Origin: Chitinophaga niabensis
GTDB lineage: Bacteria; Bacteroidota; Bacteroidia; Chitinophagales; Chitinophagaceae
DNA length: 64,000 bases
Assembly: GCF_900129465.1 (NCBI RefSeq)
Contig: NZ_FSRA01000002.1
Coordinates: forward strand, 1,054,001-1,118,000
Direction of reading: 5' to 3'
The position numbers were made by a program, and so were the translations under genes. Under the pieces are notes generated by a model that was given only the letters and a program-made list of their open reading frames with translations, was not told where the DNA came from and made no database searches. How positions within the stretch are numbered: the stretch's first letter is position 1; every line of letters begins with the position of its first letter. Below are positions 52,453-62,200 of the stretch, piece after piece.

Positions 52453-53571
52453 TTAGTTGTTCAGTAATAAAGGCATTACCAGCATCAGCAGATCTTCTTC
52501 TGCTCCCTTTTCTACCGGGCGGAGGATACCTGCTTTGGTAGGTGCGCTCAGATCGATCGTGATCTCATCTCCCTCTGCTGCGTTCAGCATTTCAATAAGG
52601 AACTTAGCGTTGAAAGCGATCTGCATATCCTCGCCGCTGTATTGGCAGCTCATGCGTTCATTACCTTCAAAGGAGAAGTCAACATCCTGTGCAGAAAGCT
52701 GTAACTCGCTGCCGGAGATATTGAGGGCTACCTGGTTGGTGCTCTTGTTGGCGAATACACTCACACGTTTGAGACCGTTCTGGAAATCACTTTTCACCAA
52801 AGTAAGGCGGTAAGGGTTTTCCTTGGGGATCACCACTTTATAATCAGGGAAACGGGCATCGATCAGGCGGCAGATCATTTGTGCGTTATCATGAGAAACG
52901 AAGAAGTGATTACCGCTGTAGGATACTTTGATCTCTGTATCATTATCAGGAATAGCTGCTTTCAGGAGGTTCAAAGGTTTCTTTGGAACAATGAAAGTAT
53001 CTGCCTGAGGGCATTTAACGTCTGTACGGATGTATTTAACAAGACGGTGTGCGTCTGTAGCTACGAACGTGATATTATCCGGATGCAGTTCAAAGAACAC
53101 GCCGGTCATTTGCGGACGCAGGTCATCATTGCTCACTGCAAACAGTGTTTTGTTGATAGCTGTGATCAGTGCAGAGGCCGTCATCGTGAAATTGGTAGCG
53201 TCTTCAGCAGCTGGTTCTTTCGGGAAGTTCTCCGGATTTTCACCCATTACTTTATACTTACCATTGTCGGACGTGATCTCTACCGCGAATGAATTCAAAT
53301 CGATGTTGAAGGTCAAGGGCTGATCAGGCAGGTTCTTCAATGAATCCAGCAGGATCTTTGCAGGAATGCAGATACGGCCGGTTTCTTTAGCTTCTACCTC
53401 CAGCTTCACCTTCATAACGGTTTCCAGGTCGGTAGCTACTACGGTGAGCTCGTTCTTTTCTATCAGGAAGAGGAAGTCTTCCAGGATAGGCAAAACCGTG
53501 TTGGAGTTGATCACACCGCTGATCTGTTGCAATTGTTTCAATAAGGTAGAAGAAGAAACGATAAACTTCAT
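52453..53571 (-). CDS. dnaN: DNA polymerase III beta subunit (sliding clamp)
   Basis: A 372-residue sliding clamp of three repeats that dimerises to a ring and tethers the replicative polymerase. Typical segments are MKFIVSSSTLLKQLQQISG at the start, RPQMTGVFFELHPDNITFVATDAHRLV in the middle, and the C-terminal MLVMPLLLNN. The ATG at 53571 gives the conserved N-terminus; a TTG- or GTG-led extension upstream was discarded. dnaA and recF are not adjacent, as is common in Bacteroidota. A good -7 promoter box lies 21 bp upstream. Confidence 0.96.
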   Translation of the reverse strand: MKFIVSSSTLLKQLQQISGVINSNTVLPILEDFLFLIEKNELTVVATDLETVMKVKLEVEAKETGRICIPAKILLDSLKNLPDQPLTFNIDLNSFAVEITSDNGKYKVMGENPENFPKEPAAEDATNFTMTASALITAINKTLFAVSNDDLRPQMTGVFFELHPDNITFVATDAHRLVKYIRTDVKCPQADTFIVPKKPLNLLKAAIPDNDTEIKVSYSGNHFFVSHDNAQMICRLIDARFPDYKVVIPKENPYRLTLVKSDFQNGLKRVSVFANKSTNQVALNISGSELQLSAQDVDFSFEGNERMSCQYSGEDMQIAFNAKFLIEMLNAAEGDEITIDLSAPTKAGILRPVEKGAEEDLLMLVMPLLLNN

Positions 53572-53592
53572 AAGGTTACTTAATAATTGTTG

Positions 53593-53600
53593 CAAATGTA
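53593..53600 (-). promoter_or_regulatory. -7 promoter box of dnaN
   Basis: TACATTTG on the minus strand is an exact TAnnTTTG match 21 bp before the dnaN ATG. Confidence 0.55.
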
Positions 53601-53772
53601 AGGCAAACAAAGATAGAAAGTTTTGCCAATCATCCTCGCCCGCTTTTCAACATCAACATGCATGATACGGAAGTGTAATGTTTGTAAAAAACCACGAAAA
53701 AGATGTAATTATTAAACGAATCGCAAGAATAGCCATATCATATTGAAAATATAGAAAACACTTCGCCGATCC

Positions 53773-53803
53773 TTTAAAATTATCTATAAAACGGTTAGTT
53801 TTG
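53773..53803 (+). promoter_or_regulatory. Promoter of the aminotransferase gene
   Basis: TTTA at 53773-53776 and TAGTTTTG at 53796-53803 with 19 bp between; transcription would start near 53808, about 40 nt before the ATG. Confidence 0.6.
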
Positions 53804-53848
53804 CGGGCGCAAAAATCATCATTCATATTTAAACTAAAAATTGGGGTT

Positions 53849-55108
53849 ATGAAACTGTCTCATTTAGCCGAAACGCTGATAGGTTCCGAAATTATCAAAC
53901 TTGCTGGGGAGATCAAGGAAAAGCAGGCTAAGGGCGAAAAGATCTACAATTTCACCATCGGTGACTTTGATCCCAAAGTGTTTCCTATTCCCATTGAATT
54001 TGAGAATGAGATAGCACAGGCATACAGAGATAAATACACCAACTATCCACCGGCAGATGGTATCGCGGAATTACGCAAAGCGGTAGGTGATTTCATCGCA
54101 GAACGCGAAGGGCTCAGCTACGATCCTAACAGCGAGATCGTGATCTCCTGCGGCGGCCGTCCTATCATCTATGCTACTTACCGCACGATCGTAGACCGCG
54201 GCGAGAAAGTGATCTATGCTACTCCATCCTGGAATAATAACCACTACACACACTTCCTGGAAGGTGAACACGTGGTGCTGGAGGCAAAAGCTGAAAACGA
54301 CTTCATGCCTACCGCCGCAGAACTGAAACCGTTGCTGAAAGGCGCTACCCTCCTGGCTTTATGCTCCCCGCAGAACCCAACGGGTACCACCTTCGGTAAA
54401 AAACAACTGGAAGAGATCTGCGACATGGTGCTGGAAGAAAACAAGAGCCGCGCAGCAGGTGAAAAACCCCTCTACGTGCTGTTCGACCAAATGTACTGGG
54501 TACTCACTTTCGGAGATACCGAACACTACAACCCCGTTTCCCTCCGTCCGGAAATGAAGGACTATACCGTATTCATCGACGGTATGAGTAAAGCTTTCGC
54601 CGGTACCGGTGTTAGGGTGGGTTGGGCACTCGGCCCCAAACATGTAATGACCAAAATGAAAGCCATCCTTTCTCACGTAGGTGCCTGGAGCCCTATGGCT
54701 GAACAGAAAGCGGCTGCTAAATACCTCGTTCAGAAAGAAGCAGTAGATAAATACCTCGCACATTTTAAAGGAGAGGTAGAAGAAAGACTGGTGAAAATAT
54801 ACGAAGGCTTCGATGCCCTGAAAAAAGCAGGTCATAAAGTAGATGCCATCGCTCCGCAAGCTGCGATCTATTTAACCATCAAACTGGACCTCGTTGGTAA
54901 AACAACCGCAGACGGTAAAGTACTGGCGGACCAGGCTGCCGTAACCACTTACTTCCTCGATGAAGCAAAGCTGGCTGTTGTGCCTTTCTACGCTTTCGGG
55001 TCTAAAAAGGACTCTCCCTGGTACCGCCTCAGCGTAGGTACCTGCGTAAAAGAAGAGATCCCCGCCATGCTGTCTGCCCTGAAAGCAGCACTGGAGAAAT
55101 TGAAATAG
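53849..55108 (+). CDS. Class I/II PLP-dependent aminotransferase
   Basis: A 419-residue fold-type I aminotransferase of the aspartate aminotransferase-like class. The PLP-lysine segment is GMSKAFAGTGVRVGW, preceded by the substrate arm IGDFDPK and the phosphate loop SCGGRPIIYA; LCSPQNPTGTTFGK is the conserved mid-motif and the C-terminal Arg lies in WYRLSVGTC. The ATG at 53849 gives MKLSHLAETLIGSE, the family start; the upstream frame crosses the promoter. It may act on aspartate or aromatic amino acids. It has its own promoter and terminator, so it is a single-gene unit. Confidence 0.9.
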   Translation: MKLSHLAETLIGSEIIKLAGEIKEKQAKGEKIYNFTIGDFDPKVFPIPIEFENEIAQAYRDKYTNYPPADGIAELRKAVGDFIAEREGLSYDPNSEIVISCGGRPIIYATYRTIVDRGEKVIYATPSWNNNHYTHFLEGEHVVLEAKAENDFMPTAAELKPLLKGATLLALCSPQNPTGTTFGKKQLEEICDMVLEENKSRAAGEKPLYVLFDQMYWVLTFGDTEHYNPVSLRPEMKDYTVFIDGMSKAFAGTGVRVGWALGPKHVMTKMKAILSHVGAWSPMAEQKAAAKYLVQKEAVDKYLAHFKGEVEERLVKIYEGFDALKKAGHKVDAIAPQAAIYLTIKLDLVGKTTADGKVLADQAAVTTYFLDEAKLAVVPFYAFGSKKDSPWYRLSVGTCVKEEIPAMLSALKAALEKLK

Positions 55109-55130
55109 GTATTTCCTTATATAATTGCTG

Positions 55131-55161
55131 AAAGGCGTTCCGGTTTACGGAACGCCTTTTT
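55131..55161 (+). terminator. Intrinsic terminator after the aminotransferase gene
   Basis: AAAGGCGTTCCG and CGGAACGCCTTT form a 12-bp stem around GTTTA, followed by a T run. Confidence 0.9.
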
Positions 55162-55189
55162 CATTTAAGTGGCCTGAAAGCTCCATCTT

Positions 55190-55320
55190 TCTATATCCCT
55201 ATATCACTGAAAGTGCATTCCTATAGCACTCTTATAGCATTCCTATATCGTTTCGATATAGGAATGTGCCTGCAATGATATAGGAATGCTATAGCTGGGA
55301 TATAGGAATGATATAGGAGA
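55190..55320. repeat. Cluster of GATATAGGAATG-type short repeats in both orientations
   Basis: Within about 130 bp the 12-mer GATATAGGAATG occurs fully or nearly so at 55255-55266, 55277-55288 and 55299-55310, with a shortened form at 55310-55319, and its reverse complement at 55216-55225 (partial) and 55238-55249. Copies at 55238-55250 and 55254-55266 form a perfect 13-bp hairpin with loop TTT. A related CTATATCCCTATATC lies at the left end. No coding potential. Confidence 0.75.
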
Positions 55321-55555
55321 GTAAATGTATAGAACGTAGAAAAAAGGGTTATCGCACCCCAAATTCATATTAATGACGTTTTTACACATATTATTTTTCC
55401 TGCTTTATAGAATATTGGCTTTTATGCATATTTGTACACAAATCCTCATTATCAAACACTTATAGAAAAGGAAACTCCCGGAACCCAAACCGTCCTGAAA
55501 AAGTTAAAAATCCGTTAAATGGACAACCCAACTTACCAAATTACTGATTTAATAC
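55321..55555. other. AT-rich intergenic region without a gene
   Basis: Between the repeat cluster and the efflux-operon promoter no frame longer than a few dozen codons, no hairpin terminator and no tRNA-like fold is apparent. The stretch is AT-rich (for example TTTTTACACATATTATTTTT) and may hold upstream regulatory sites. Confidence 0.6.
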
Positions 55556-55584
55556 TAATTTTGACTTTATAACTAAAAAAGTCA
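55556..55584 (+). promoter_or_regulatory. Promoter and palindromic operator of the efflux operon
   Basis: A -7 box TAATTTTG (55556-55563) is followed immediately by TGACTTT-N9-AAAGTCA (55562-55584), a 7-bp inverted repeat overlapping the expected transcription start and ending 8 bp before the first TetR gene. The layout suggests autorepression by one of the TetR proteins. Confidence 0.65.
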
Positions 55585-55592
55585 GAAAGTTA

Positions 55593-56198
55593 ATGCAAAC
55601 AGAAACCAGAGACGAAATGCGCGAGCGGATCATAGAGGCGGCTCTGAAAAGGTTCACTCATTACAGTGCGTCCAAGACCACTATGAATGAGATAGCCGAT
55701 GATCTGCATTGCTCAAAGGCCTCTTTATATTATTACTTCCCGGACAAAAAAGCCCTGCACCTCAGCGTACTGGAAAAAGCAGGAGAAACCTTTTTCGAGG
55801 AGCTGGAAACAGCCGCCGCCGCAAAAAGCTCTGCTTACGAAGCCCTGATGGAAATGATCTCCATCCGCCATGCCTTCGCCAGGCGTTTTTGCCGCCTGGA
55901 GCTTTTTAAAACACTGCGGGACAAGCAGATCCTCAATTCAGAAGACATCTTCAAATATGCCCGCGAACGGGAAACACAAATTGTAGCAAACATTATAAGG
56001 AAAGGGGTGGAAAACGGAGAATTAACAACAGACGAACCAGAGAAAGTAGCCACCCTTTATATACAGTCCATGATCGGCCTCCGCTTCTCTATGTCGCACA
56101 ACGGCATGAGCGACGATATCTCAGATGAGGAGTTTGAAACAGTGCGCGGATGGCAGATTATGCTCGCCGATATTTTCATCAAAGGATTAAAAAAGTAA
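55593..56198 (+). CDS. TetR/AcrR-family regulator (first of two)
   Basis: A 201-residue TetR protein with the N-terminal helix-turn-helix: RIIEAALKRFTHYSASKTTM, then EIADDLHCSKASLYYYFPDK. The remaining two-thirds is the ligand-binding helical bundle. It begins 8 bp after the palindrome and is followed after 1 bp by a second TetR gene, then by TolC, adaptor and RND permease genes. It probably represses the efflux operon and releases it on binding a drug or lipid. Confidence 0.9.
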   Translation: MQTETRDEMRERIIEAALKRFTHYSASKTTMNEIADDLHCSKASLYYYFPDKKALHLSVLEKAGETFFEELETAAAAKSSAYEALMEMISIRHAFARRFCRLELFKTLRDKQILNSEDIFKYARERETQIVANIIRKGVENGELTTDEPEKVATLYIQSMIGLRFSMSHNGMSDDISDEEFETVRGWQIMLADIFIKGLKK

Positions 56199-56199
56199 C

Positions 56200-56814
56200 A
56201 TGCGGGAAAGGATCTTAGATACTGCGCTTCGCCTGTTCCGGACATTCGGGATCAAAAGCATCACCATGCAGGACATTGCCCGCGACTGCGGCATCTCCAA
56301 AAAAACGGTGTATGAACATTTTGCCGATAAACAGGAACTGGTGGAAGAAGTAACGCGCTTTATGATCTCCGCCCATGGCAACAACCTGGAAGTATGCTGC
56401 GCCAATGGAAAGGACGCGATAGACGAATTGGTGTCCTCCCTCCGGTTCACGGAAACATTTGCGAGGGGCATCAACCCTGTACTGCTGCATGAACTGGAAA
56501 AGTATCATCCCGCTGCCTGGAAAACCATCGCGGACTTTAAGAGTAACTATGTAATTAAAGCCATCAGTGACAACCTGGACCGTGGTATCAGGGAAGGCCT
56601 GTACCGCAGCGATATCAGCATCCACATCATGAGCCACATGCGCCTCATGCAGCTGGATTCTGCTTTCTCTCCGGTAGATTATCCCGCCACCGAATTTGAC
56701 CTGCATGAAGTGATGTGCCAGGTTACTGAACATTACATACGAGGAATTGCCACCCCGGAAGGGACCCGGCGCCTGGAAGAATACCTGACTATAAAAGAAC
56801 TTTCGCCACAATAG
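56200..56814 (+). CDS. TetR/AcrR-family regulator (second of two)
   Basis: A 204-residue TetR protein with MRERILDTALRLFRTFGIKS and MQDIARDCGISKKTVYEHFADK as its DNA-binding part. It shares little more than the TetR fold with the first regulator, so the pair is not a recent duplication. Its ATG is 1 bp after the stop of the first gene and its end is 10 bp before TolC. Which of the two binds the operator cannot be told. Confidence 0.9.
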   Translation: MRERILDTALRLFRTFGIKSITMQDIARDCGISKKTVYEHFADKQELVEEVTRFMISAHGNNLEVCCANGKDAIDELVSSLRFTETFARGINPVLLHELEKYHPAAWKTIADFKSNYVIKAISDNLDRGIREGLYRSDISIHIMSHMRLMQLDSAFSPVDYPATEFDLHEVMCQVTEHYIRGIATPEGTRRLEEYLTIKELSPQ

Positions 56815-56824
56815 CAAAACACAC

Positions 56825-58192
56825 ATGAAAAAATGGATCGTATCCTTACTGTTCTTATCAACAGCGGGGACTTTTAACGCTAACGCACAAACGGAAACAA
56901 AGCAGCTCAGCCTGCAGGAAGCTCTGAAGTACGCATTGGCCAACAACCAGAAACTGGCTGTGAGCCGCCTGGAGGAAACCATCGGTAAATTAAAGACCGA
57001 AGAGATCCGCGCACAGGCTTTACCCCAGGTAAATGCCAACGGAAACCTCACCGATAACATCAAGAAACAGGTAATGGTACTGCCAGGAGAACTGGCTGGC
57101 GGCGCTCCCGGAACGGTAAAGGTACTGGAAGTGGGTACCACCTGGAACACTTCCATTTCCGGGGAATTGACCCAGCAGATCTACAACCAGAGCGTGTTCA
57201 CAGGTCTTAAAGCTGCAAGGTCAGGAGAAGAATATTACCGCCTGCAAACAGCACAGACCACGGAGAACGTGATCTTTGATGTAACCCAGCTGTATTATCA
57301 ATTACTGGTGAAGAAAGAAAAAATGAGCGTGCTGCAAACCAATATCGATAAGCTCACCCGCCTGGTAGAAACTACCAAAAGCCAGTTCGATAACGGCCTC
57401 GCTAAAAAAATAGACCTGGACAGGATCAAGGTGAACCTGGTGAATTACCAGACACAAAAGAGCCAGCTGGAAAATCAATTGAAAGTAGATGAGAACAGGC
57501 TGAAACAAAAAATGGGCATGCCCATTGAAACCCCTGTATCCCTTCCATCCCTTGCCCTGAGCGATATTGAACGCAAAGCAGCGGCCACGGCAGACTTCGG
57601 TACTTTCGACCTGGGCAGCAGAACAGAAACAAAACTCCTGAAGAAAACAGAAGAGCTGCAACAGTACCAGAAAAGGGCTTACCTCGCGGAATACTATCCC
57701 AGCCTGGCTTTCAAAGGAAACTATTCTTATAACGGCTTAAGTAACAAATTCGACATCTTCAAAGGTGGCAACTCAACCGCCAACTGGTACGGCATGTCCT
57801 CTATCGGGCTTACCTTAAAGATCCCCATCTTTGATGGTTTCGCGCGCCGCTCCAGGGTAAAGCAGGCCAATGTTACCCTGCAAAAGATCGGTCAGCAGTT
57901 AGAAGAGAACAAACTGAACCTCAACACTGCATTCGAAAACGCCCGCCTGCAATTGCTCAATAACCTGAGTACCATTAAAACGCAGAAGGAGAATGTTTCC
58001 CTTGCAGATGAGGTGTACAGCTCCACCCAAAATAATTACAATCTGGGCCTCGCCAGCTTAACAGACCTGCTTAATGCAGAAACCTCCCTGGCGGAAGCAC
58101 AGAACAGCTACAACGAAGCACTGCTCCAATATAAACTCGCAGAGCTCGACCTGATCAAATCCAACGGTAACCTGCCATCACTATTAAACTAA
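56825..58192 (+). CDS. TolC-family outer-membrane efflux protein
   Basis: A 455-residue outer-membrane channel with signal peptide and the two-repeat OEP layout. Helical hairpin segments include ALKYALANNQKLAVSRLEE and SLADEVYSSTQNNYNLGLAS, with the conserved LTDLLNAETSLAEAQNSYNEAL near the end. It forms the exit duct of the tripartite RND pump encoded by the next genes. Its stop overlaps the start of the adaptor gene (TAATG). Confidence 0.92.
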   Translation: MKKWIVSLLFLSTAGTFNANAQTETKQLSLQEALKYALANNQKLAVSRLEETIGKLKTEEIRAQALPQVNANGNLTDNIKKQVMVLPGELAGGAPGTVKVLEVGTTWNTSISGELTQQIYNQSVFTGLKAARSGEEYYRLQTAQTTENVIFDVTQLYYQLLVKKEKMSVLQTNIDKLTRLVETTKSQFDNGLAKKIDLDRIKVNLVNYQTQKSQLENQLKVDENRLKQKMGMPIETPVSLPSLALSDIERKAAATADFGTFDLGSRTETKLLKKTEELQQYQKRAYLAEYYPSLAFKGNYSYNGLSNKFDIFKGGNSTANWYGMSSIGLTLKIPIFDGFARRSRVKQANVTLQKIGQQLEENKLNLNTAFENARLQLLNNLSTIKTQKENVSLADEVYSSTQNNYNLGLASLTDLLNAETSLAEAQNSYNEALLQYKLAELDLIKSNGNLPSLLN

Positions 58193-59265
58193 TGCAAGCC
58201 ATGAAGAAAGTTTTAATCTACGGCGTTCTAACGATAGCGGCCATCGCGGCCATCATGTGGAAGCTCACTGCTAACAAAAAAGCAAACGCAGCTAAAACAG
58301 AATTTGTAAAACAAAGCAATACCGGCGATGTGCCTGTGGTTACAGAAAAAGTAGCCCGTGTGGAGTTTGATCAGAATTTTTTAGCGAACGGCAACTTTGA
58401 GCCGGTACGCGAACTCACTTTTATGAGTGATGTGGCTGGCCGCATTACACAATTGATGGTAGACGAAGGAAGTTATGTGAAGCAGGGACAGGTGATTGCC
58501 CGCATCGATAATGAATTGCTGGGTACAGACCTGCAAGCGGCCAAAGTGAACCTGGAACAATTGAAGGTAGATAAGGAAAGGTATGAAAGCGCCTACAAAA
58601 CCGGTGGCGTTACCCAGAAACAAATGGACGATACCAGGCTGCAATACGAAGTAGCACAAAGTAAATACGATGCCGCTTCCCGTAAGATCCGCGACACATA
58701 TGTGAAAGCGCCGATCAACGGCACCATCAATGCAAAATATGTAGAGCAGGGCGCTTACCTGGCACTGGGTACCAAAATGTTTGACATCGTGGATGTTTCC
58801 CGCCTCAAACTGAAAGTAACCGTGCCTGAACAGCAAGTGATCCACCTGCAACTGGGTGATAAAGTAGAAGTGACCAGCAACGTATTCCCTGAAGTGAAAT
58901 ACAGCGGCAAGATCACTTTCATCGCAGCAAAAGGAGATAACACCCTGAGCTATCCGGTAGAAATGGAAGTTACAAATGTAAGCGGCAAAACCCTCAGGGC
59001 AGGCATGTACGGCACCGCCAATTTTGCCATGCCTAAACAGGACCCCGCTATCCTCGTATCCCGCACCTCTTTTGTTGGGGGCGTGAACAGTAACCAGGTC
59101 TATGTGATGGAGAACAATACCGCTAAGGTCCGCAAAGTAGTAGCAGGCAGGATCTATGGCGATAAAGTGGAAATACGGGAAGGGCTGAACGAAGGAGAAA
59201 CTGTTATCACCGGCGGTCAGATCAACCTGACAGACGGTTCCAAAGTGACGGTACAGGCTAAGTAG
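58192..59265 (+). CDS. RND efflux periplasmic adaptor protein
   Basis: A 357-residue membrane-fusion protein with an N-terminal anchor (VLIYGVLTIAAIAAIMW) and the lipoyl/hairpin/barrel domains of the HlyD-type adaptors: SYVKQGQVIARIDNELL, KVNLEQLKVDKERYESAYKT, YVKAPINGTINAKYVEQG and the beta-barrel LKVTVPEQQVIHLQLGD. It links the inner-membrane permease to TolC. A second ATG three codons into the gene (58201) could be the true start. Confidence 0.93.
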   Translation: MQAMKKVLIYGVLTIAAIAAIMWKLTANKKANAAKTEFVKQSNTGDVPVVTEKVARVEFDQNFLANGNFEPVRELTFMSDVAGRITQLMVDEGSYVKQGQVIARIDNELLGTDLQAAKVNLEQLKVDKERYESAYKTGGVTQKQMDDTRLQYEVAQSKYDAASRKIRDTYVKAPINGTINAKYVEQGAYLALGTKMFDIVDVSRLKLKVTVPEQQVIHLQLGDKVEVTSNVFPEVKYSGKITFIAAKGDNTLSYPVEMEVTNVSGKTLRAGMYGTANFAMPKQDPAILVSRTSFVGGVNSNQVYVMENNTAKVRKVVAGRIYGDKVEIREGLNEGETVITGGQINLTDGSKVTVQAK

Positions 59266-59289
59266 TAGGACTTTACAAACTAATTGAAC

Positions 59290-62200
59290 ATGAAGATCAC
59301 AGAAATTTCCATAAAGAGGCCTACGATAGTAGTGGTGCTGTTCACCATTCTCACCCTGCTGGGGTTTATCAGCTACAAGTCGTTGAACTATGAGCTGCTG
59401 CCCAAGTTCTCCTCTCCGATCGTAACCATTGCCACGGTATACCCTGGCGCCTCTCCACAAGAGGTGGAAAGTACGATCACCAAAAAGATTGAAGACGCGG
59501 TGGCTTCCATGGAGAAGATCAAGAAACTGACCTCCAAATCCTCCGAAAGTTTATCCGTAGTAACGGTAGAACTGAATAACGATGCGAATGTGGATATCGG
59601 CCTGCAGGATGCGCAAAGGAAAGTGAACGCTATCCTCGCAGAGCTTCCCGGCGATGCCAAACCACCTTCCCTCAACAAATTTTCCCTGGACGATCTGCCG
59701 ATCATGACCTTATCGGCTACCGCTAAAATGGACGACCGCTTGTTCTTTGACCTGATCGATAAAAAGATCCAGCCGCAATTATCCCGCCTGCCGGGTGTTG
59801 CGCAGATCACCATCATTGGTGGCCAGGAAAGAGAAATAAAGATCAATATAGATCCTGCAAAACTCGAAGCCTACAAGCTCTCTATTTTGCAGGTACGCCA
59901 GGCAGTTACCAATGCCAACCTGGACTTCCCTACCGGTAAGGTGAAAACAGTAGAACAACAGATCCTTGTGCGTTTGGCCGGTAAATATAAGGATGTGGAC
60001 CAATTGCGGAACCTGGTACTCACCACTACTGCAACAGGCACACAGGTGAGATTGGGAGATGTGGCCGACGTACAGGATACGCAGAAAGATGCAGAACGTT
60101 TGGCGAGAGTAGATGGTATGAGTGCGATTGCTTTGCAGGTACAGAAACAAACAGATGCCAACGCCGTAACAGTAAGTGAGGCCGTGCAGAAAGCAATCAA
60201 AGGAATAGAAAAAGAATATGCAGCCAGCTCATTGAAAGTAAAGATCGCGAACGATGCTTCCGTGTTCACGCTGGAATCTGCGGATTCTGTGATACATGAC
60301 CTGATCATCGCTATCCTGCTGGTGGCAGCCGTGATGATGTTGTTCCTGCACAGTTTGCGGAACGCCATCTTCGTAATGATCTCTATCCCGGCTTCGCTGA
60401 TCGCCACTTTTATTGGTATGAAGCTGATGGGCTTTTCACTCAACCTGATGAGTCTCTTAGGACTTTCCCTGGTGGTAGGTATCCTTGTGGATGATGCAAT
60501 TGTGGTGCTCGAGAATATATATCGTCACATGGAAATGGGCAAGAACAAAGTACGTGCAGCGTTTGATGGTGTGAAGGAGATCGGTTTCACCGTTACTTCC
60601 ATTACACTGGTAATTGTGGTAGTGTTCTTACCCATCTCCCTGACGAATGAACTGGTAAGTAAGATCGTGCGTGAATTCTGTGTGGTGGTGATGATCTCTA
60701 CCATGTTGAGCTTGCTGGCTTCCTTTACCATTGTGCCTTTACTGGCATCCCGTTTTGGTAAGCTGGTTCACCTCACCGGTAAAAATCCTTTTGAGAAATT
60801 CATCTTATGGTTTGAAAGGCAGCTGGAGAAATTCACCGCCTGGATGACAGGTCTGCTGAAATGGGCGCTGGCGCATAAAACCATTACCATCGTAGCATCC
60901 CTGGCTTTGCTGATCGCTTCTTTCCAACTGGTAGGCAAAGGTTACATCGGAGGTGAGTTTATCCCGAATGGTGACCGCGGACAGTTTATTGTGATGTTGG
61001 AAATGCCGAAGGATGCATCGCTGGAACAAACCAACCTGGCTACCCGTAAAGTAGAACAGATCCTGGATAAAAAGAAAGAAGTAACCTCCTTAATCACTAC
61101 AGTAGGTCAAACTTCTGAAGATGGTTTCGGAGCCTCACAGGCCACTGCCTATAAAGCAGAGGTCACCGTAATGCTGGTGGCGCAGAACCTGCGTGAATCA
61201 TCAGACATCCTGGGGGCTAAAGTAAAGAAAGAGTTGAAGGAACAATTGCCAGGTGTGAAAGTGAAAACAACGCCGGTGAGTATCTTAGGTACGGCACAAC
61301 GTGCGCCGATAGATCTGATCGTGATGGGTACCAACCTGGATAGTGTGATGAGCTTTGCGAAAGTGGCCATGGCGGAATTGAAAACAATCGAAGGTTCCAG
61401 TGAAGTGAAATTGTCTGTAGAAGAAGGGAACCCTGAGATCAATGTGCAGGTGGACCGTGATAAAATGTCCGCCCTGGGCCTCTCGCTTGAAACAGTAGGT
61501 GGAACCATGCAAACCGCGTTTAGTGGTACGGCAGATGATTCCAAAGTGAAATTCCGCCAGGGTGAATATGAGTACGATATCAATATCCGCTTCGACGACT
61601 TCAACCGTAAGAACATACAGGACGTTGCTTCGATCGATTTTGTGAACAACAAAGGTGAGCTGGTGAAACTCTCTCAGTTTGCCACTATCACAGAAGGTTC
61701 CGGCCCCAGCCGTTTGGAACGCAGGGATAAGAACACCTCCGTATCTGTACAATCACAGGTAATGGGCCGCCCCTCTGGTACCGTAACACAGGAGTTCACA
61801 GCCAAGCTGGCTAAACTGCAAAAACCTGCCGGCGTATCTTATATTTTCGGCGGAGATGCAGAGAACCAGGGAGATTCTTTCTCTACCATGGGTGTGGCAT
61901 TACTGATCTCCATCATCATGGTATACCTCATCATGGTGGCGCTGTATGATAACTATATTTATCCGCTGGTGGTAATGTTCTCCATTCCGTTGTCTATCAT
62001 CGGAGCGCTGTTAGCGCTGGCATTGACAAATAATACACTCAACATCTTTACCATCCTGGGTATGATCATGCTCATCGGGTTGGTGGCCAAGAATGCCATC
62101 ATCCTGGTAGACTTCACCAACCAGATGAAAGAAGAAGGGCAGAGTACATATAACGCATTGATCCATGCCAACCATGCACGTTTACGCCCCATCCTCATGA

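Noticed and set aside
52453..53571. Replication origin next to dnaN
   Set aside because: No dnaA, recF or gyrB beside it and no DnaA-box cluster; dnaN is often isolated in this phylum.
55190..55320. CRISPR array
   Set aside because: Repeats are only about 12 bp, in both orientations, with irregular spacing and no cas genes in the window.
56215..57156. 313-codon antisense frame across the second TetR and TolC starts
   Set aside because: It spans two coding plus-strand genes and has no domain.
58381..59460. 359-codon antisense frame across the RND adaptor
   Set aside because: The plus strand encodes an adaptor with all expected domains; no promoter or family match on the minus strand.
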